Assembly: GCF_943193025.1 (NCBI RefSeq)
Contig: NZ_CALPCQ010000004.1
Coordinates: 24,001-88,000 of the forward strand
Length of the DNA stretch: 64,000 bases
From: Lactobacillus agrestimuris
GTDB taxonomy: Bacteria; Bacillota; Bacilli; Lactobacillales; Lactobacillaceae
Direction: 5' to 3'
The position numbers and the translations under genes are program-made. Each line of letters begins with the position of its first letter. The stretch's first letter is position 1. The notes below the pieces were generated by a model that saw only the letters and a list, made by a program, of their open reading frames with translations, did not search any database and had not been told where the DNA came from. Positions 57,028 to 64,000 of the stretch are shown here, in pieces.

Positions 57028-58228
57028 AATCTATTTGTTTAACAACATTAAATTCAAAAAGAATTAAGTTTAAAACTACGATTGCAGAAGTAATTAGGAA
57101 AACCATACTGTAAGAGGATAGACCAGAAATTGTAGATCCAAGCAGTGGTCCAATAATATTACCAATATACATAGCTGACTGATTCCATGAAAAAATTCTT
57201 CCAGTAATTTTTGGAGGACAATTTTTGGTAAGCATAGTCTGTACTTGTGGGAAAAGACAGGCATCTGAAAATCCGACCATAAAACGAAGAATCCCAAGTT
57301 GAATTGTATTTTGGACAAAGGCCGTTAAAAAGAAAAATATAATTGCCGCAATAAATCCACCGATAATAATTTTATGGGTTCCAATTCGATCACCTAAAGC
57401 ACCAAATCTTGAGGCTACTAAAAAGGTAGCAATTCCTGGTAAAGCGGCAATAATACCAGAAATAAAGACTACATTGCCATGACCGTTAAGAAGCTGTCGA
57501 ACATATAAAGAAACGATTGGATTAATTGAATTGTTGGCTGATTGAATAATTAAAGTTGTGAGTAATAATCCGAAAATCAAACGTGGGCTACGCAATTCTT
57601 TGATGACACCACTAGCTTTATCCAATTTATGTTCCTTGATTGGTTTAAAGTCAGTTTCATGAACAAAAAAGAGTGAGAGAAAGAAACAAATTAATAGTAG
57701 TCCGCCCGTAATGAAGAAAGTTACTCGATAATTAACAATTGATGCCATTGCACCACCCACAAAGGGTCCAAGTAAATTTCCAGCAGTAAAGGATGATGCC
57801 ATAGTACCTAAAGCTTGACCGGCTTTAGCTTTTGGTGTTTCTGTAGCTATTAAGGTATTAGAGTTTGAAACAAAGCCAGAAAAGAATCCTTGAAGCATTC
57901 TTAAGAAAAATAATTGCCAAACATTTTGGACGAGCCCCATTGCAGCTAACACTATAGCCATTCCAAATGATGCCCGAAGAATCATTAATTTGCGTCCTTT
58001 TTGATCAGCTAATTTTCCCCACCAGGGTGAGACAATTGCAGAAACAAAGTAAATTCCAGAAAAGACGAATCCTGACCAGAAATTTAATTGTTGGTGGGTG
58101 AAGTTACCAAGTGTATCAATGTAGAGTGGTAAGAAGGGCATTACTTCAGAAAATGCAATACCTGCTAAAAAGACGGCAATTGATAAAACAAATAAATTTT
58201 TCTTCCAAATAGGTTTTTCAGCACTCAA
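57026..58228 (-). CDS. DHA1-family MFS drug exporter (MdtG/PmrA-like)
   Basis: The 400-residue protein has 12 segments. MFS motif A is GKLADQKGRK after helix 2, with a second copy-like GALGDRIGTHK between halves; LLGPFVGGAMA is motif C, typical of antiporters. Probably a proton-coupled multidrug exporter. The start is TTG (58228) with only a weak purine-rich stretch upstream (AAGAAAGAAG). Confidence 0.87.
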   Translation of the reverse strand: MSAEKPIWKKNLFVLSIAVFLAGIAFSEVMPFLPLYIDTLGNFTHQQLNFWSGFVFSGIYFVSAIVSPWWGKLADQKGRKLMILRASFGMAIVLAAMGLVQNVWQLFFLRMLQGFFSGFVSNSNTLIATETPKAKAGQALGTMASSFTAGNLLGPFVGGAMASIVNYRVTFFITGGLLLICFFLSLFFVHETDFKPIKEHKLDKASGVIKELRSPRLIFGLLLTTLIIQSANNSINPIVSLYVRQLLNGHGNVVFISGIIAALPGIATFLVASRFGALGDRIGTHKIIIGGFIAAIIFFFLTAFVQNTIQLGILRFMVGFSDACLFPQVQTMLTKNCPPKITGRIFSWNQSAMYIGNIIGPLLGSTISGLSSYSMVFLITSAIVVLNLILFEFNVVKQID

Positions 58229-58355
58229 GTTAAAGACTTCTTTCTTATCGTTTTTCTTCTAATAATCTTACTACAGATTAGTTTTTGATTTAGAAAGAAA
58301 TAAAAATTTAGTAGAATTAATGACAGATAGAATTAATCATCTTGGGAGGATTAAT

Positions 58356-59438
58356 ATGAAAAAAGAACAAGAAATTAAAATGTTGAAAGAGTTCTCAGAC
58401 GCAAATTCTACTTCAGGTTTTGAAGAAGAATTCGTTAAAATGTTTAGAGACTATGTTCAGGATACAGCAAATGTTGAAATTGACGGGATGCTTAACCTTT
58501 ACGCTTCAAAAAAAGAAAATAAGGGTAATCGTCCGGTTGTTCAACTTGATGCACACTCAGATGCTGTTGGCTTTATCACACAAGCAGTTCGTCCAAATGG
58601 GATGATTAAGTTTGTTCCACTTGGTGGTTGGGTTAAGTACAACATCCCTGCTTTGAAGGTTAAGATTAGAAACCGTGATGGTGAGTACATCCCAGGTGTT
58701 GTTGCAACTAAGCCGCCACACTTTATGACGGCTGCAGAAAGAAACAATGTTCCAGAAGTAGCAGATATGTCAATTGATGTGGGCTCTCTTAGTCGTGAAG
58801 AAACTATTAATGACTTCAAGATTGATACCGGTTGTCCAATTTTTGTTGATGTGAAGTGTGAATACAATGACAAGACCGGTCTTTTCTTTGGAAAAGATTT
58901 CGATGATCGCTTCGGTGCGGGTGCGATGGTTGATATTTTGGATAATTTAAAAGGTGAAGAAGTTAACTTTGATCTTGTTGCTGCTCTTTCTTCGCAAGAA
59001 GAAGTTGGTCTTCGCGGTGCATATGTTACAGCGAGAAAGGTAAAGCCTGATTTATGTATTGTTCTTGAAAGCTGTCCAGCTGATGATACCTTTGAACCAG
59101 AATGGTTATCACAAACTGGTTTAAAGCGTGGACCAATGCTTAGAGATATGGATACAACATTTCTGCCAAATCCTAAGTTCCAACAGTATGCATGTGATTT
59201 AGCTGATAAGAATGGCATCCCTTATACTCGTTCTGTTAGAACAGGTGGGGGACAAGATGGTGCTGCAATTTACTACGAAAACGGTGCTCCGACTATTGTT
59301 ATCGGTATTCCTGTTCGCTATGAGCATTCACCATACTGCTTTAGCGCATATAAAGATTTTAAGGCTTCAGTTGATTTAGCAACAGCTATCATTCGGGATA
59401 TGACAAAAGAGAAACTTGATAGTTTTAAGTTGATTTAA
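58356..59438 (+). CDS. M42-family metallo-aminopeptidase
   Basis: The 360-residue di-zinc peptidase of the glutamyl aminopeptidase/TET group. Seen: DAHSDAVGF (zinc His), FDDRFGAGA (bridging Asp), SSQEEVGLRGA (catalytic Glu and zinc Glu), VLESCPADD (zinc Asp region), and YEHSPYCFS (final zinc His). It trims peptides in the cytoplasm, fitting a peptide-scavenging lifestyle. GGGAGGA is five bases before ATG 58356, so the longer ORF from 58320 is rejected. Confidence 0.92.
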   Translation: MKKEQEIKMLKEFSDANSTSGFEEEFVKMFRDYVQDTANVEIDGMLNLYASKKENKGNRPVVQLDAHSDAVGFITQAVRPNGMIKFVPLGGWVKYNIPALKVKIRNRDGEYIPGVVATKPPHFMTAAERNNVPEVADMSIDVGSLSREETINDFKIDTGCPIFVDVKCEYNDKTGLFFGKDFDDRFGAGAMVDILDNLKGEEVNFDLVAALSSQEEVGLRGAYVTARKVKPDLCIVLESCPADDTFEPEWLSQTGLKRGPMLRDMDTTFLPNPKFQQYACDLADKNGIPYTRSVRTGGGQDGAAIYYENGAPTIVIGIPVRYEHSPYCFSAYKDFKASVDLATAIIRDMTKEKLDSFKLI

Positions 59439-59462
59439 TTTACTGATTTTGAATAATTATGG

Positions 59463-59468
59463 TATAGT
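59463..59468 (+). promoter_or_regulatory. Promoter -10 of the TPP-riboswitch unit
   Basis: TATAGT (59463-59468), with a possible -35 TTACTG (59440-59445) at 17 bp, lies 20 bp before the aptamer. Confidence 0.5.
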
Positions 59469-59488
59469 GTAAGCAGTTTATGAATAAG

Positions 59489-59618
59489 TCACTAGGGGTG
59501 CTGCAAAGCTGAGATAATACCCTTTGAACCTGAACAAGATAATACTTGCGTAAGGGAAGTGTGAAAAGAGAAAAATTTCAACTCCTTTTGACTTATTATT
59601 AGTCGAAAGGAGTTTTTT
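59489..59618 (+). promoter_or_regulatory. TPP riboswitch (THI element) with SD-sequestering hairpin
   Basis: The aptamer (59489-59564) shows the thi-box blocks ACTAGGGGTGC, GCTGAGATAATACCC, GAACCTGAACAAGATAATAC and GGGAAGTG, closed by P1 CACT/AGTG. The expression platform is a 14-bp hairpin (59580-59593 with 59601-59614). Its right arm contains the ribosome site AAAGGAG of the next gene and runs into six T residues. It can therefore block translation, transcription or both when thiamine diphosphate is bound. Confidence 0.95.
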
Positions 59619-60197
59619 ATGTTTAAGAGATCTTCAAAATGGGATATTAAGGCAATTATCTTAGTTGCTTTAATCGGAATTATCATGGGTGTAATTTATA
59701 CCTATGGTTTTAATAATCTTTATAATTTAGCAAAATTAGCACTGCTTCCAACAGGTTATGCACCTGTAATGGATATGGCTTTTTCAGGCCTATGGTTTAT
59801 GGCTGCGCCACTTGCTATGTATTTTGTTCCAACTGTAGGGTCTGGTACTTTAGGTGAAGTACTTGCATCTATAGTTGAAATGGCAATTGGAGGTCAATGG
59901 GGAATTTTGACTGTAGTTGAAGGCTTAATTCAAGGGGCAGCTAATGAGATCGGATTTTTCCCTAAAAAAGCACGTTATGAAAAATTTACTTGGGCTAGTG
60001 TTTTAACAGGTGCAGTTTTCGCTAGTTTTGGCGCATATATTCCACAATATTTTATTTATGGCTGGTATAAGTATTCAATTAGTTTACAAATCGCAATGCT
60101 AATTGCGGGAGTGATCTCGGCACTTGTTTTTGACGGAGTGTTAGTAAAATTAATTACAAACTTATTTGATAAAGTTTTAAAACCAGAAATAGCTTAG
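59619..60197 (+). CDS. ykoE: YkoE-type ECF transporter S component (thiamine precursor)
   Basis: The 192-residue membrane protein has five or six segments and matches YkoE, the substrate-binding subunit for hydroxymethylpyrimidine/thiamine uptake (blocks WDIKAIILVALIG, FMAAPLAMYFVPTVGSGTLGEV, GLIQGAANE). In Bacillus it forms ykoEDC with its own ATPase and T subunits; here it stands alone and must borrow an ECF module encoded elsewhere. The TPP riboswitch directly upstream supports the substrate. Confidence 0.9.
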   Translation: MFKRSSKWDIKAIILVALIGIIMGVIYTYGFNNLYNLAKLALLPTGYAPVMDMAFSGLWFMAAPLAMYFVPTVGSGTLGEVLASIVEMAIGGQWGILTVVEGLIQGAANEIGFFPKKARYEKFTWASVLTGAVFASFGAYIPQYFIYGWYKYSISLQIAMLIAGVISALVFDGVLVKLITNLFDKVLKPEIA

Positions 60198-60199
60198 AA

Positions 60200-60242
60200 A
60201 AAAATGCTATATCACAAATTAATTATGTGATATAGCATTTTT
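60200..60242. terminator. Bidirectional terminator
   Basis: A 17-bp perfect stem (60200-60216 with 60226-60242) lies between convergent ykoE and udk. Confidence 0.92.
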
Positions 60243-60245
60243 GTT

Positions 60246-60887
60246 TTATTTATTTGTCAAAATTGAACTTATCTTCGTCTTAAGCATATCGATTGCAACA
60301 TTATTTGCACCGCCCTCAGGGATGATAATATCGGCATAGCGTTTAGTTGGCTCAATGAATTGGTGATACATTGGCTTAACAGTAGAAAGATATTGATTAA
60401 TTACAGAATCAAGTGATCTTCCACGCTCTTTCATATCTCTTTCTAATCTGCGAATAAAACGAATATCGTCATCTGTGTCAACATATGCCTTAATGTCCAT
60501 AAGATTCCGGATATCTTCATTAAATAGAACTAATATTCCTTCGAGAATGATGATATCTGCTGGTTCAATATGAACTGTTTTATCGCTTCGAGTGTGAGCA
60601 GTGAAATCATAGGTTGGCATTTCCACAGATTTGCGATGTAAAAGCTGGTTTATTTGAGCTTCCAAAAGTGGCATATCAAAAGCATCGGGATGATCATAAT
60701 TGATCTGCTTACGTTCTTCCATTGAAAGTCCAGTATTGTCTTTATAGTAGGAATCTTGAGTTAAAATTACAATTCGATCTTGGTCTTTGTCGGCAATTCC
60801 TTCAGCGATTTCATGAGCTATAGTAGTTTTTCCACTTCCAGAACCACCAGCAATACCAATAACCACGGGTTTATTAAGTGCTGTCAT
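60246..60887 (-). CDS. udk: Uridine kinase
   Basis: The 213-residue kinase phosphorylates uridine and cytidine in pyrimidine salvage. Seen: P-loop [12 protein letters not shown] (Lys20), QDSYYKD, the NYDHPDAFD substrate loop, the [11 protein letters not shown] region, and [16 protein letters not shown] lid. Its promoter (TTGTCA 60943-60938, 17 bp, TAATAT 60920-60915) is on the minus strand. Complements the uracil permease in supply of UMP. Confidence 0.95.
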   Translation of the reverse strand: MTALNKPVVIGIAGGSGSGKTTIAHEIAEGIADKDQDRIVILTQDSYYKDNTGLSMEERKQINYDHPDAFDMPLLEAQINQLLHRKSVEMPTYDFTAHTRSDKTVHIEPADIIILEGILVLFNEDIRNLMDIKAYVDTDDDIRFIRRLERDMKERGRSLDSVINQYLSTVKPMYHQFIEPTKRYADIIIPEGGANNVAIDMLKTKISSILTNK

Positions 60888-61199
60888 CTTCTTCTCCTTT
60901 GTTAATCAAGTATCATATTAACGGTAAAAGTCTGCTGTGACAATACCCAATCCGTGATTATGAGAGCTTATTAAGAAAAATAAATAAAATAATCTTTTTA
61001 TTTTAAAGCTATATTTGAATAGTTATGGATTTAAATATCGTACAATATATAAAATTATGCAGTGTATAGACCCGTAGAAAGTAAACTATTGAAGCAGTTT
61101 GATATTTAATTGTGTGGAAATTAGTAAGATTATCTTTTTTATTTTTTAAAAAAAGGGTAAAATGTAGATAATATTATTTAAAGAAAGGTGATAAACCAC
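60888..61199. other. Intergenic region between udk and glnQ
   Basis: The left 60 bases hold the udk ribosome site and promoter. The rest is very AT-rich. I see no ORF, known RNA class or convincing -35/-10 pair for the ABC operon, though TACAAT (61041-61046) could be a -10. AAAGGTGAT (61185-61193) is the ribosome site of glnQ. Confidence 0.5.
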
Positions 61200-61937
61200 A
61201 TGACACCAATTATTGAATTTCAACATGTTGATAAATATTATGGTAAATTTCATGCCTTAAAAGATATTAATTTAACTATTCATGAAGGCGAAGTTGTAAC
61301 AATTATCGGACCATCCGGCTCAGGTAAAAGTACGCTTATCCGTACAATGAATGGGCTTGAAAAGATTAATGACGGTAAGTTAATCGTTACAGGTTACGAC
61401 TTAGCTGATAAAAAGACCGACATCAATAAAATTCGTAAGAATGTGGGGATGGTTTTCCAACACTTTAATTTATATGAAAACCACACAGTTTTAGGCAATA
61501 TTGAACTTGCTCCAAAAGTTGTCCTTCACCGTTCTAAAGAAGAAAATGAAGCAATTGCTATGGATCTTCTTAAAAAAGTTGGATTAGAAAATAAAGCTCA
61601 TATGTATCCACGTAATCTTTCTGGAGGACAACAACAACGTGTAGCAATCGCTCGTTCACTTGCAATGAAGCCAAAGGTAATTCTTTTTGATGAGCCAACA
61701 AGTGCTCTTGATCCAGAAATGATTCAAGATGTATTAGATGTCATGAAGTTCGTTGCTGACGAAGGAATCACAATGGTTGTGGTTACTCACGAAATGGGTT
61801 TTGCGCGTGAAGTTGGAAATCGACTTCTTTTCTTTGACCAAGGTCATGTACTTGAAGACAGAAAGCCAGAAGAATTCTTTGAACATCCAAATACTGAACG
61901 TGCAAGAGAATTCTTAAGCAAAATCATTACCAATTAA
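61200..61937 (+). CDS. glnQ: Polar amino acid ABC transporter ATPase
   Basis: The 245-residue ATPase has Walker A GPSGSGKST (Lys43), Q-loop VFQHFNLY, signature LSGGQQQR, Walker B VILFDEPTSALDP and switch VTHEMGFA. The near-identical order of PAAT (glutamine/glutamate) ATPases identifies the class. A GTG at 61188 opens the frame, but AGGTGAT places the start at ATG 61200. First gene of a four-gene operon. Confidence 0.93.
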   Translation: MTPIIEFQHVDKYYGKFHALKDINLTIHEGEVVTIIGPSGSGKSTLIRTMNGLEKINDGKLIVTGYDLADKKTDINKIRKNVGMVFQHFNLYENHTVLGNIELAPKVVLHRSKEENEAIAMDLLKKVGLENKAHMYPRNLSGGQQQRVAIARSLAMKPKVILFDEPTSALDPEMIQDVLDVMKFVADEGITMVVVTHEMGFAREVGNRLLFFDQGHVLEDRKPEEFFEHPNTERAREFLSKIITN

Positions 61938-61950
61938 TTGAGGTGGTACT

Positions 61951-62793
61951 ATGCGAAAAATATGGAAGAAGATTATTCTTGTTTCCATGCTTTTAATCGC
62001 GGCTGTAAGTTTATCCGCCTGTGAAAGTTATGGTAACGAGCTTCAAAATAAGAATGCTGTTTATAAAAAAGTAAATGCATCAAAAACGATTATCTGGGGA
62101 GTTAGGAATGATACCAGATTATTTGGCTTGATGGATATTAAAGAAAATAAATTGGTTGGTTTTGATATCGATCTTGCTAAAGCAATTACCAAGCAGATGT
62201 TTGGTAAAGATGGTAAAGCTGTTTTATTTCAAACTTCTTCAAAAACTAAGATTCCAGTTTTAAAAAATGGTAACGTTGATGCTTTGATGGCAACTGTAAC
62301 CGTTACGCCAGAACGTGCTAAAGTTGTTGATTTTTCAACGCCATACTTTAATGCTGGTCAATCTTTGCTTGTCCCTAAAAATAGTAAAATTAAGAATGTT
62401 AAGGATTTGAATAAACCTGGTATAGTAGTTGTTGCGGTTAAAGGTACAACTGCTGTAGCCAATATTAGAAAATTTGCGCCTAAGGCTCGCGTTCTTGAAT
62501 ATGATGATTATGGTCAAGCCTTTACTGCATTAAAGGCCGGTCAAGGTCAAGCTATGAGTACTGATAATGGTATTTTGGCTGGTATTGCATCAGAAAACAA
62601 AGGCTTCCATGTTGTTGGGGGCACCTTTACCCACGAACCATACGCAGTTGCAGTTAATAAGGGTGAAGACAAACTCGCTAAGCAAATTGATAAAGCTTTG
62701 AAAGAATTAGAAGAAAACGGAACATATGACCGTTTAATGCATAAATGGTTTGATGGAATTCCTGGATTTAGTATTAAGGAGGCTGAAAGATAA
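61951..62793 (+). CDS. glnH: Polar amino acid-binding lipoprotein
   Basis: The 280-residue lipoprotein (lipobox LSAC, Cys24) has a solute-binding family 3 domain. Seen: GFDIDLAKAITKQMFG, VDALMATVTVTPERAKVVDF, the GTTA loop, and AVNKGEDKLAKQIDKALKEL. Binds glutamine, glutamate or a related amino acid; the exact ligand is not readable. 13 bp behind glnQ; stop overlaps the next start by one base. Confidence 0.9.
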   Translation: MRKIWKKIILVSMLLIAAVSLSACESYGNELQNKNAVYKKVNASKTIIWGVRNDTRLFGLMDIKENKLVGFDIDLAKAITKQMFGKDGKAVLFQTSSKTKIPVLKNGNVDALMATVTVTPERAKVVDFSTPYFNAGQSLLVPKNSKIKNVKDLNKPGIVVVAVKGTTAVANIRKFAPKARVLEYDDYGQAFTALKAGQGQAMSTDNGILAGIASENKGFHVVGGTFTHEPYAVAVNKGEDKLAKQIDKALKELEENGTYDRLMHKWFDGIPGFSIKEAER

Positions 62794-63425
62794 TGTGGTC
62801 ATTATTAACTGATAACTGGCAGACTTTCCTTATCGGCTTCTGGAATACTGTTTGCTGTAGTATTTTAGCTTTGATCTTTAGTTTGATTATCGGATCAGGT
62901 TTTGCAATTTTGGAAACCAATCCAAATAAGTTCTGGAGAACTATTGCTAAGATTTATATTGAAATTTTTAGAAATATTCCGCTTTTGGTTATTGCAATGA
63001 TTTTCTACTTAGTAATTCCACAATTCTGGTTTAAGATGAATGGATTTACTGCAGGAACCATTGGCCTTACTCTTTATACTTCGGCTTTTATTGCTGAAAC
63101 TGTTCGTTCAGGAATTGAGTCAGTTGGTGATGGACAAATGGAAGGTGCAAGAAGTAATGGTATGACTTATTGGCAAGCAATGCGCTATGTCATTTTGCCT
63201 CAAGCATTTAAAATTGTGATTCCACCGCTAGGTAACCAATTTGTCAACTTAATTAAAAACTCATCAGTTTTAGCCTTTGTTGCTGGATTTGATTTGATGT
63301 ATCAAGGGGATGTTATTGCCTCAAGTACTTTCCAAACAATTCCAACTTATATTATTGTTGGACTCTTCTACTTGATTTTAACTTTACCTCTTTCGTACTA
63401 CATGCAACATTTGGAAAACAAGTAA
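62793..63425 (+). CDS. glnM: Polar amino acid ABC permease 1
   Basis: The 210-residue permease of the HisM/GlnP type has five segments, FRNIPLLVIAMIFY, and the EAA loop EGARSNGMTYWQAMRYVILPQ that contacts the ATPase. It forms a heterodimer with the next gene product. Confidence 0.9.
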   Translation: MWSLLTDNWQTFLIGFWNTVCCSILALIFSLIIGSGFAILETNPNKFWRTIAKIYIEIFRNIPLLVIAMIFYLVIPQFWFKMNGFTAGTIGLTLYTSAFIAETVRSGIESVGDGQMEGARSNGMTYWQAMRYVILPQAFKIVIPPLGNQFVNLIKNSSVLAFVAGFDLMYQGDVIASSTFQTIPTYIIVGLFYLILTLPLSYYMQHLENK

Positions 63426-63440
63426 AAGGAGGAATGAATT

Positions 63441-64000
63441 ATGGATTTTGGTCAAGCTTATTCATGGATTAATATCCAATTCCTTCTTCGAGGATTGTGG
63501 GTAACAATCTATGTTTCAATAATTTCAATTTTATTAAGTTTTATTATTGGCCTAATTTTAGGAACGATTCGTTATACAAGGGTTCCTATTTTATCAAAGA
63601 TTGTTGGCTTTGTAGTTGATATTATTAGAAACCTGCCACTACTTTTAATTATCTTTTTCACGTATTTTGGCCTTCCAGCAATGGGCTTGCAGGTGAACCC
63701 AGTGGTAGCTTCAATTATTGCTTTGGTAGTCTTTGAATCGTGTATGATTGCAGAAATTATCCGTGCCGGTATTGCTTCAGTTCCAGTTGGACAAATGGAA
63801 GGTGCAAGAAGTAACGGTATGACTTATATTCAGGCTTTGTTCTATGTCGTTATGCCACAGGCCTTAAAGAAAATGATCCCAACGCTTTTGTCACAATTTG
63901 TTTCATTAGTTAAGGATACTTCACTTGCAACAATCATTATCTTGCCTGAGCTCTTATACCATGCTCAAATTGTTTACAGTCAAGATACTAATTATATGAT
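63441..64000 (+). CDS. glnP: Polar amino acid ABC permease 2 (C-terminus beyond window)
   Basis: The frame from ATG 63441 (behind AAAGGAGG) is open to the last base, 186 codons visible. IIRNLPLLLIIFFTYF and the EAA loop EGARSNGMTYIQALFYVVMPQ parallel permease 1. Only about 25-30 residues should be missing. With glnQ, glnH and glnM it completes a glutamine/glutamate-type importer. Confidence 0.9.
   Translation, partial: MDFGQAYSWINIQFLLRGLWVTIYVSIISILLSFIIGLILGTIRYTRVPILSKIVGFVVDIIRNLPLLLIIFFTYFGLPAMGLQVNPVVASIIALVVFESCMIAEIIRAGIASVPVGQMEGARSNGMTYIQALFYVVMPQALKKMIPTLLSQFVSLVKDTSLATIIILPELLYHAQIVYSQDTNYM

Noticed and set aside
58541-59218. 225-codon minus-strand ORF
   Set aside because: It lies wholly antisense to the well-supported M42 peptidase, and its product looks like no known protein.

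Overview
The window reads as chromosome of a surface-layer-forming Lactobacillus of the acidophilus/crispatus/helveticus group. The grounds are low G+C, SLAP-type S-layer proteins and an aggregation-promoting factor, gatCAB, NAD salvage in place of de novo synthesis, and Firmicutes RNA switches (T-box, PyrR, TPP and yybP-ykoY leaders). The species is an inference. I see no rRNA operon, insertion sequence, prophage or CRISPR array.

Layout. 1-2.7 kb: end of a CmpB-type membrane protein, tRNA-Thr, a lone MazF/PemK-like gene, a HAD phosphatase-psiE pair and an unlisted 37-codon ORF. 2.7-18.3 kb: a cell-surface block with apf, a SEC10/PgrA-type CAP protein, a SLAP protein, an S-layer protein (slpX-like), a SLAP-FIVAR protein and an OppA lipoprotein. 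It is interspersed with housekeeping genes (histidine phosphatase, HAD, FMN oxidoreductase, UvrA2-like ATPase, ABM protein). Two identical tRNA-Gln genes bracket the slpX pair. 18.4-31.7 kb: an unsignalled beta-helix protein, a HutC-type regulator, teichoic-acid genes (tagD; tagA-GT4), pncB-nadE, a P-type ATPase behind a yybP-ykoY riboswitch, then a second envelope-glycan operon (CDP-glycerol transferase, flippase, GT32, SprT-like). 31.8-42.3 kb: tRNA-Leu, a GH73 hydrolase and the conserved run pcrA-ligA-camS-gatC-gatA-gatB-dagK. 42.4-53.8 kb: BI-1 protein, T-box-controlled NhaC transporter, rlmD-crcB-crcB, glpF, tandem DHA2 exporters, a GNAT protein and a PyrR-attenuated uracil permease. 53.9-64 kb: aspartate decarboxylase plus APC permease, DHA1 exporter, M42 peptidase, TPP-riboswitch-controlled ykoE, udk, and a glutamine-type ABC transporter cut by the right edge.

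How it works together. Three themes dominate: building and decorating the envelope (S-layer/SLAP proteins, teichoic acid, murein hydrolase), scavenging nutrients (peptides, nicotinate, uracil, thiamine precursor, amino acids, glycerol), and ion or pH homeostasis (Mn/Ca export, fluoride export, aspartate decarboxylation). Much of the transport is controlled by RNA leaders: four recognised classes plus one terminator-like leader before an exporter. Two good cre-like sites suggest CcpA control of a HAD phosphatase and of aspD.

I found no clear new multi-gene system. The most unusual items are the shared sequence motif upstream of apf and slpX, the orphan MazF-like gene with two palindromes in its promoter, the beta-helix/HutC pair, the attenuator-like exporter leader, and odd translation starts (a GNAT gene with no ordinary start, and micro-ORFs before the aspartate-linked permease).
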